From Cyclobacteriaceae bacterium (lineage in GTDB: Bacteria; Bacteroidota; Bacteroidia; Cytophagales; Cyclobacteriaceae), in contig CATQIH010000030.1 in the NCBI GenBank assembly GCA_958296015.1, positions 1 through 47,027 of the forward strand: DNA of 47,027 nt, read 5' to 3'. The position numbers and the translations under genes are program-made. Position 1 is the stretch's first letter. Each line of letters opens with the position of its first letter. The notes below the pieces were generated by a model. It saw only the letters and a list, made by a program, of their open reading frames with translations, ran no database searches and had not been told where the DNA came from. Shown piece by piece: positions 41,565 to 47,027 of the stretch.

Positions 41565-41909
41565 GTTTCTTCAAAGGAATTGAAGAAAGTAAAACTAATA
41601 AGGATAGTGCATCAGATGCCCGAACCTTCACCTATAAAGGTACGGGTGTACTTTTGGTGTAAAAAATTATTATAAAATGACTTTTCTATTACACAGAGTT
41701 TTATCAACCATACTAGAAATAAGGAATAATGATAAAATAAAGCAACCAACTCCCGCGGCCTGTGTCTCCACAGTACGCCCGAGAGTAGGTTATTTATTTA
41801 ATGTTCCCGAGAAGGGCAACGGTGTGGGAAGCGTGGAAAGATCGCTCCTTCCACGTTCATATCCTTTAGGTTCTAATGGACAATCTGCTCATCAAGCATG
41901 TGGCAGATG
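41565..41909. other. Intergenic region between cphA and the TANFOR gene, with two hairpins
   Basis: No gene was found. Two structured elements are visible. One is CCGCGG followed by a hairpin CTGTG-TCTC-CACAG (41753-41773), a degenerate member of the same palindrome family as at 19.5 kb. The other is a 7-bp stem CGTGGAA/TTCCACG (41832-41855, 10-base loop) that may end cphA transcripts, though no T run follows. No convincing promoter for the TANFOR gene was seen. Confidence 0.45.
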
Positions 41910-42422
41910 TCATACAGCCGGATCTGGAACTCCTGCTTTTGGAAATTCATACAGTTCTTTGGCTTCTTCTTCTTTGTAACGCTGCACCTGTTCCAGAGCA
42001 TCCGGCACTACGTCGCTGCACAATACAATCAGCGCACCGGGTTGCACATGGTGGATGGCATAGTCGATCGCTTCTTTTTCCGAAGGGATTACCTTGACAG
42101 GCTTTTTTGGATCGACGCTATAAATTCCTTCTTTGAGCATGTCAATCAACTCCGTTTCGGTTTTGCCGCGCAGGTGTTTGTCCTGCCGGATAATGATCTC
42201 ATCAAACATCTCGCAGGCAATCTGCCCAACTTCCCTGGTATCATCATCTCTGCGATCACCAATGCCAGCAATAATGCCTACCTTAATGGTACTATCCATG
42301 TTGGTGATCAGGTTTTGCAACGCCCTCAAACCGGCAGGGTTATGGGCATAATCCAGTAGGACATCGAAATTCTTAAAATTAAACAGGTTGAGCCGACCGG
42401 GCGTTTGGGAAGCTGACGGCAT
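41910..42422 (-). CDS. cphA: Cyanophycin synthetase, C-terminal (Mur ligase C-terminal) part
   Basis: A 170-codon frame that completes the synthetase: PSASQTPGRLNLFNFKNFDV, LLDYAHNPAGLRAL (the DYAHNP motif of Mur-ligase C-terminal domains), GIIAGIGDRRDDDTREVG and LIVLCSDVVPDALEQV. It is joined to the middle fragment after INLR by restoring one base at about 42435 (then LETFMPSASQ). The start Met at 42422 is internal. In the working enzyme this domain helps bind the growing chain and the amino acid to be added. Confidence 0.85.
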   Translation of the reverse strand: MPSASQTPGRLNLFNFKNFDVLLDYAHNPAGLRALQNLITNMDSTIKVGIIAGIGDRRDDDTREVGQIACEMFDEIIIRQDKHLRGKTETELIDMLKEGIYSVDPKKPVKVIPSEKEAIDYAIHHVQPGALIVLCSDVVPDALEQVQRYKEEEAKELYEFPKAGVPDPAV

Positions 42423-42559
42423 GAATGTTTCCAGCGCAGATTGATGTCGTCGATGGTAAACTTATTGATGGTGGCAGTCAGTACGGCTGGTAAGATATTC
42501 TGGATCATAAAGGTAGCTTTGCCGCCAAAGGTGAGCGGAATATTCACTGATTTGGCCAC
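42326..42559 (-). CDS. cphA: Cyanophycin synthetase, short linking segment between two frameshifts
   Basis: From 42559 this frame reads AKSVNIPLTFGGKATFMIQN and ILPAVLTATINKFTIDDIN, the part of the synthetase between the Mur-ligase central and C-terminal domains. Upstream, the same frame reads LSAISENGYITICRGEWKLR, directly continuing ...EHAKTEG of the main fragment with one base restored at about 42619. Only up to INLR (about 42437) is authentic; the rest is out of frame. Not an independent gene. Confidence 0.8.
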   Translation of the reverse strand: MAKSVNIPLTFGGKATFMIQNILPAVLTATINKFTIDDINLRWKHSCRQLPKRPVGSTCLILRISMSYWIMPITLPV

Positions 42560-44565
42560 ACGAAGCTTCCATTCTCCCCGACAAATGGTAATGTAGCCAT
42601 TTTCTGAAATGGCAGACAGCCCTCCGTTTTGGCATGTTCCCGTATCCTTGGATTATTTTCATCGATAGAGAACAAGGCGATCTTGCACTCAAGTCCTTCC
42701 CTCATGGCATACACCAGGTCGTCGTCGGCGTTTAGAATAGCATATCCTTCTTCGCAGACTGATTCTGGAATGACAGCCTTCACCCTGGCCAGTTGCTCCA
42801 CTGTGTGGATACCTTTCAGGCCCAGATGATCGCCCGACACATTGGTGACAATGCCAATATCACATTTGTCGAAGCCCAGCCCGGACCGCAGCAATCCACC
42901 ACGGGCGGTTTCCAGCACGGCAAAGTTAACAATAGGATCGCGTAGCACAAACCCGGCACTTTGCGGCCCGGTACAATCCCCTTTCATCAGCAGGTGGTTG
43001 TGGACATACACGCCATCGGAGGTGGTAAAGCCTACCTGGTAGCCATGCATTTTCATCATGTGGGCAATGAGCCGGGTCGTGGTAGTCTTTCCGTTGGTAC
43101 CGGTTACCGCGACGATCGGAATTCTGGAAGAAGCACCGGCAGGAAAAAGCATATCCATGACGGGTGCGGCTACGTTCCGGGGCAGCCCATCGGTGGGAGA
43201 CAGGTGCATTCTGAAGCCGGGTGCAGCATTCACTTCCAGCACAGCCCCGCCGGTTTCCGACAATGGCAAGCTGATATCAGTGGTCATCACATCGATGCCG
43301 CAAATATCCAACCCGATGATCTTGGATACTCTTTTAGCCATAAATTCAATGTCGGGATGCACAAAATCGGTAACATCCGTCGCCGAACCACCGGTACTTA
43401 AGTTAGCCGTATCTTTAAGTTTCAGGGCTTCCCCTTCCGGTAGTACCGTTTCCAGTGTATAGCCATGAGAATCCAGGATATTTTGGGTCATCTCATCTGC
43501 TGTGATCAGGGTAAGCACTTTTTCGTGCCCGTATCCTCGGCGGGGGTCTTCGTTGATGGTATCGATCAGCTGCTGTATGGTTGATTTGCCATCTCCGATC
43601 ACCTGGGCAGGCGAGCGTTTGGCGGCGGCGATCAGTTCATGATTGACTACCAGCAAGCGATAGTCCTCACCTACGATGTGTTTTTCCACAATCACTGCAC
43701 TCGATATTTTCTGCGCATGTTTGAAAGCCTGCCGGGCAGTTTCCCACAGGGTAATATCTGTGGTGATGCCGCGACCGTGGTTGCCACTGATGGGTTTGAT
43801 TACCAACGGATAACCAATATAATCTACGGCTTCTTTAAGACCCTCTTCGGTCTGTACGATTTCACCTTTTGGCACAGGTATTTGTCCCTGTTCCAGCAAA
43901 AATTTGGTATCATCCTTATCACAGGCAAGATCCACACTGATATGACTGGTGTGGCTGGTAACAGTAGCCTGGATACGTTTCTGATGCGACCCGTAGCCCA
44001 ACTGACACAATGAACGATTATTTAGCCTGATCCACGGAATATTCCTGGCAATGGCTTCATCGATGATAGAAGCCGTGCTGGGTCCTAACCTTTCTCTTTC
44101 CCGCAGTTCTCTCATTTCCTGAAGGTCATTCGTCAGGTCATACTCGGTGCCAGCGATGAGGGCTTCGGCGATAGCTACCGATGCTTTGGCGGCATATAAG
44201 CCTGCATTTTCTTCCATATAAGCAAAGACCACATGGTATACCCCTTTTTCGCCATAGTCTCTGGTGCGGCCAAAGCCTACGTCCATCCCTGCCAGGGTTT
44301 GGATTTCCAGCGCAATATGCTCAATAACATGTCCCATCCAGGTGCCTTCTGCCACCCGGTGAAAAAACCCGCCTGCTACGCCTTCCGAGCACCGGTGTTC
44401 GTACATAGAAGGGAACATATTGGTTAAGCGGTCATAAAATCCATCAATCTTATTCGTGGGTAAGTTCTCCAGCTCTTCCAGGTCAAGGGTCATCACAATG
44501 AGTTTATGTCTTCTGATAGACCAGTAATTTGGTCCACGCATGGCATTTATTTCTTTGATTTTCAT
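42544..44565 (-). CDS. cphA: Cyanophycin synthetase, N-terminal and ATP-grasp plus Mur ligase central part
   Basis: A 673-codon frame. Residues 1-160 form the N-terminal domain typical of CphA. The ATP-grasp domain follows (about 215-450: PVPKGEIVQTEEGLKEAVDY, LVIKPISGNHGRGI, VEKHIVGEDYRLLVVN, LEVNAAPGFRMHL), which adds aspartate. Then comes the Mur-ligase-like domain with VTGTNGKTTTTRLIAHMM (P-loop), LETARGGLLRSGLGFDKCDI and NVSGDHLG, which adds arginine. The reconstructed gene, 41910-44565, encodes about 885 residues, a normal CphA length (about 870-900). The enzyme builds multi-L-arginyl-poly-L-aspartate, a nitrogen reserve. The last 25 codons here are out of frame. The gene is divergent from cphB. 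Confidence 0.92.
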   Translation of the reverse strand: MKIKEINAMRGPNYWSIRRHKLIVMTLDLEELENLPTNKIDGFYDRLTNMFPSMYEHRCSEGVAGGFFHRVAEGTWMGHVIEHIALEIQTLAGMDVGFGRTRDYGEKGVYHVVFAYMEENAGLYAAKASVAIAEALIAGTEYDLTNDLQEMRELRERERLGPSTASIIDEAIARNIPWIRLNNRSLCQLGYGSHQKRIQATVTSHTSHISVDLACDKDDTKFLLEQGQIPVPKGEIVQTEEGLKEAVDYIGYPLVIKPISGNHGRGITTDITLWETARQAFKHAQKISSAVIVEKHIVGEDYRLLVVNHELIAAAKRSPAQVIGDGKSTIQQLIDTINEDPRRGYGHEKVLTLITADEMTQNILDSHGYTLETVLPEGEALKLKDTANLSTGGSATDVTDFVHPDIEFMAKRVSKIIGLDICGIDVMTTDISLPLSETGGAVLEVNAAPGFRMHLSPTDGLPRNVAAPVMDMLFPAGASSRIPIVAVTGTNGKTTTTRLIAHMMKMHGYQVGFTTSDGVYVHNHLLMKGDCTGPQSAGFVLRDPIVNFAVLETARGGLLRSGLGFDKCDIGIVTNVSGDHLGLKGIHTVEQLARVKAVIPESVCEEGYAILNADDDLVYAMREGLECKIALFSIDENNPRIREHAKTEGCLPFQKMATLPFVGENGSFVWPNQ

Positions 44566-44677
44566 ATAAGTTAGTGTTTGGCTTGTGTATATTTTTTAAA
44601 GTTTGATTAAATGAATGTATTAGTAAAATTATTGTTAAAAGATAAGCATATTTAACCCAGTTCTAAATATAGAAAAA

Positions 44678-44706
44678 TTTGCTTATTAATTTATATCGTA
44701 CATTTG
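44678..44706 (+). promoter_or_regulatory. Candidate Bacteroidota-type promoter of cphB
   Basis: TACATTTG at 44699-44706 is an exact match to the TAnnTTTG -7 box of Bacteroidota sigma factor promoters. TTTG at 44678-44681 fits the -33 element, with 17 bp between them, slightly shorter than the usual 19-21. It lies 29 bp before the cphB ATG (44736) in the 170-bp divergent gap. Confidence 0.5.
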
Positions 44707-44735
44707 CAATTGCTTAAAATTATATACTGCTTAAG

Positions 44736-45600
44736 ATGTTTGAAACAATAGTTAAAGGTACTCTCCTTCCTATCGGGGGTTAACGAAGATAAAGGCACAA
44801 AACGGGATGAATCCAGCAAATTATCCTTTATTCAAAAAGGAATTTTATCCCGTGTCATCAAAGAATGCAATAAACCAGACCCTCTGATTGTGGTGATTCC
44901 TACTGCCTCCAGTATTCCGGTTGAAGTGGGAGAAAAATACATGGCAGCATTTGGCCAGCTGGATTGCCACAACGTAAAGTACTGGATATCCAGCAGCGGT
45001 CACACGCTGAAGACTTAGATACGCTGCACTGGGTCAAAAAGCAGATTGTGTGATGTTTTCCGGCGGCAATCAGTCCAAAATCACTCGAGTTATCCGTGGC
45101 ACCCCGTTGCACCATCTGTTGATAGACCGTTATCAAAACGAACCTTTCGTCATTGCAGGTACCAGTGCGGAGCTATGTCTATGTCGGCTGCCATGATCAC
45201 GGGTGGCAAATCAACGGAAGCCTTATTTAAAGGCGCTGTGAAAACAGGAGAAGGCATGGGTTATATTCCCGAGTTGATCTTCGACTCACACTTTGTACAA
45301 AGAGGACGGTTTGGCCGTGTGATGGAAGCTGTCGCCAGGTTTCCTAACCTGATAGGCGTGGGCCTGGCCGAAGATACGGGCTTGGTGATCAGACATTGCA
45401 ATGAGTGTGAAGTGATAGGCTCGGGGATGGTGATACTGGTAGACCCCAGCAAGCTCACCCACAACAACGAAGAGATACTGGGCAAAGGAACGCCTATGTC
45501 GCTCTCCAACCTGGTGGTGCATGTACTGTCAGAGGGAGACCGGTTTATCATCGACAAACGCAAGCTGGAAATCCGGCCCATGTCTCAGCATGTGCATTGA
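44736..45600 (+). pseudogene. cphB: Cyanophycinase, with four single-base frameshifts
   Basis: From the ATG at 44736 the chain reads MFETIVKGTLLPIGG. With four one-base corrections (one extra T at 44780-44781; one base missing at about 44980, 45041 and 45170) it continues through a complete peptidase S51-type cyanophycinase: NEDKGTKRDESSKLSFIQKG, PLIVVIPTASSIPVEVGEKY, CVMFSGGNQSKITRVI and FVIAGTSAGAMSMSAAMITG, where the Ser of GTSAG is the catalytic nucleophile. The last part is open from 45046 to the stop: GMGYIPELIFDSHFVQRGRF, IGVGLAEDTGLVI. The enzyme cuts cyanophycin into beta-Asp-Arg dipeptides. Since every domain piece is in order, I think the gene is intact in the organism and the frameshifts are sequence errors; as written it cannot be translated. 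Confidence 0.88.
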
Positions 45601-45609
45601 TGTGGCTTT

Positions 45610-46140
45610 TCATTCACTATAGATAGCAATAATTTCATGATCAGGGCTTTTGCTGGCCCTGTACATTCCTTCTGTATTAAAAGGCATACTGATGTTGCCC
45701 TGGCCATCTACGGCCACCAATCCACCATCGCCACCGATGCGAAGCAGGCGTTGCCCGATTACTTCCCGGCAGGCTTGTTCCAGCGAATAATCTTTATATT
45801 CCATCAGGCAGGCAACATCGTAAGCTACTACCCCACGCAGGAAATATTCACCACTGCCAGTACATGACACGGCACAGGTATGGTTGTTGGCATAGATACC
45901 GGCACCCACCACCGCACTGTCGCCGATACGGCCCCACCGCTTGTTGGTCATGCCCCCGGTAGAAGTGGCTGCCGCAATATTTCCCTGCTGGTCGCAGGCC
46001 ACCGCGCCTACTGTGCCTATCTTGTTCTTTTTGGTAGCAGAATGATCCAGTTGGAAATGTGTGGTATCTTTGATACGCTGCCACTGGTCGTACCTAAATT
46101 GATCAAAGAAATAAGCATCATCCATCAAATCTACCTGCAT
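45610..46140 (-). CDS. Isoaspartyl peptidase/L-asparaginase, C-terminal part (beta subunit)
   Basis: A 176-codon frame of an N-terminal-nucleophile hydrolase of the plant-type asparaginase (IaaA) family. The autocleavage site and nucleophile Thr are in [16 protein letters not shown], and the substrate-binding region in [15 protein letters not shown] and [11 protein letters not shown]. These enzymes split beta-aspartyl dipeptides. Next to cphA and cphB, the obvious role is to hydrolyse the beta-Asp-Arg released by cyanophycinase to free Asp and Arg. It is convergent with cphB, with 9 bp between the stops. The frame begins after a frameshift at about 46166. Confidence 0.9.
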   Translation of the reverse strand: MQVDLMDDAYFFDQFRYDQWQRIKDTTHFQLDHSATKKNKIGTVGAVACDQQGNIAAATSTGGMTNKRWGRIGDSAVVGAGIYANNHTCAVSCTGSGEYFLRGVVAYDVACLMEYKDYSLEQACREVIGQRLLRIGGDGGLVAVDGQGNISMPFNTEGMYRASKSPDHEIIAIYSE

Positions 46141-46533
46141 CTTCTTGGCAAATTCTTCTGCCCCACGCCTGCCAGAAACACATGGTCAGTTTTTTCCATC
46201 ACCAGCCTGGCCAGACTGACAGGATTTTTCACACCTCTTATTAACGCTACGGCACCGGCAGAAAGTGTATGTCCATCCATGATGGAAGCATCCATTTCGT
46301 GGGTTCCTTCTGCGGTAAACACTGATCCTTTGCCGGCGTTGAACAACGGACAGTCTTCCAGAATCCTCACGGCGGCTTCACCACGTCCAAGGCAGACCGG
46401 TCTTCTGTCAGCATGTGGTACCTGCGTGTAGTGCTTCTTGCAGTGCCGATTTGTACTGCGCTTCCTGTTCAGGACGCATACTGCTTCTGACAATGGTACC
46501 GGCTCCTCCGTGCAAGGCAATGGCTATGGGCAT
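46131..46533 (-). pseudogene. Isoaspartyl peptidase, N-terminal part (alpha subunit) with frameshifts
   Basis: The true start is the ATG at 46533, giving [20 protein letters not shown], the HGGAG motif of the family. This frame stops at about 46413. Restoring one base at about 46417 gives [12 protein letters not shown], and another at about 46380 gives [20 protein letters not shown], then [11 protein letters not shown] (the conserved substrate loop). A third missing base at about 46166 links [12 protein letters not shown] to [15 protein letters not shown] of the C-terminal part. The reading frame starting at 46520 covers only part of this in the wrong frame at its N-terminus. The whole gene is about 305 codons, normal for the family. 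Confidence 0.85.
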
Positions 46534-46561
46534 ATTTTTGAGTTTTGTTTGGTGGAGGTAT

Positions 46562-47027
46562 TTATGATAACGTGTTGTTATCGACAAACCATGCTATATA
46601 GTCAGGAATTTTTGTTCCCAGGTAATAAGGCATATTCATCAAAAGGTAAGGCGTGTTTGCTGGTGTTTTGGTCTGGATGACCTTAAATTCGCCAGCGTAA
46701 ATCCGAACGGCGTATGGATGATCAGACCGTTCTATAAACTGTGCAGTGACTTTAGACTTCCTGTACTTCCCGACTTGATTTCTATAGGAATTATTTTACC
46801 CTGGTAATTAAATAGTAAATCAACCTCAGAGGATGCCTGATTCTTTTCTCTTACCCAGAAACACGGTTTTTTGTTGTTGATCATATTCAAAGACATGAAC
46901 TCCTGGGTGACGAGGTGCGGAATAATACTCCCCTTGTAGGCATTGCTCATATCTTGCAAACTTAGCATTTTTGCCTGAATACCCAAGACATAATTGACCA
47001 GCCTGTATCTAAAAACTGTAGTCTGGG
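46562..47027 (-). pseudogene. DUF4143-type ATP-binding protein, C-terminal part, cut by the window edge and frameshifted twice
   Basis: From the right edge the minus strand reads LQFLDTG, then with one base restored at about 47000 LVNYVLGIQAKMLSLQDM, VTQEFMSLN, FWVREKNQASSEVDLLF and IPIEIKSGSTGSLKSLH. With another base restored at about 46737 it goes on FIERSDHPYAVRIYAGEFKV up to a stop at 46562-46564. The order fits the DUF4143/PD-(D/E)xK-like C-terminal domain (E-x-D ... IEIK) of AAA+ family proteins. The ATPase half lies beyond the window. Function of this family is poorly known. Confidence 0.72.

Overview
The window looks like a contig, or piece of one, from a member of the Bacteroidota, most likely the order Cytophagales. 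The evidence is several type IX secretion system (T9SS) signatures (type A and type B C-terminal sorting domains, SprB repeats, a PorP/SprF protein fused to OmpA), TANFOR-type sequence, absence of obvious Shine-Dalgarno sequences, a TAnnTTTG-type promoter box, and an IS3/IS66 graveyard. No rRNA, tRNA or CRISPR array was seen.

Region 1 (1-11.7 kb) is an exopolysaccharide locus. On the + strand lie a Wzc/GumC-type co-polymerase (5' end missing, one frameshift), a membrane acyltransferase, a 34-residue membrane peptide, a Wzy/ligase-type protein and a short TolC-like protein. A minus-strand operon converges on them: response-regulator receiver, sugar transferase carrying a pseudo-receiver domain, SDR epimerase, GT4 glycosyltransferase and FkbM methyltransferase. 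A flippase gene stands alone after a 763-bp AT-rich gap.

Region 2 (11.7-12.9 kb) is a HipA-like kinase overlapping a DUF3037 gene. Region 3 (13-26.8 kb) is a tight minus-strand operon for a cell-surface apparatus: FN3 protein, 1563-residue SprB-repeat protein with a type A sorting signal, FG-GAP protein with a type B sorting domain, PorP/SprF-OmpA and an outer-membrane barrel. Palindromic hairpin repeats sit in the 5' parts of two of these genes.

Region 4 (26.9-32.5 kb) is a scrambled zone. It holds a fragment of a second TANFOR-protein gene, a tandem array of four related beta-propeller genes (one intact, one frameshifted, two truncated), one nearly complete IS3-family element and remnants of an IS66 and another IS3. 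Region 5 (32.5-41.6 kb) has an M15-type peptidase with an unusual insertion, coupled to a giant TANFOR/FN3 protein of about 2,200 residues now split by three single-base frameshifts.

Region 6 (41.9-46.5 kb) is a complete cyanophycin module: synthetase (cphA), cyanophycinase (cphB) and isoaspartyl peptidase. The right edge cuts a DUF4143-type ATPase gene. Single-base frameshifts are dense from 37.8 kb to the right end and get denser towards it, while 1-37 kb is nearly clean. I read most of these as low-coverage consensus errors at a contig end, so these genes are probably intact in the organism. This is inference and needs read-level checking.
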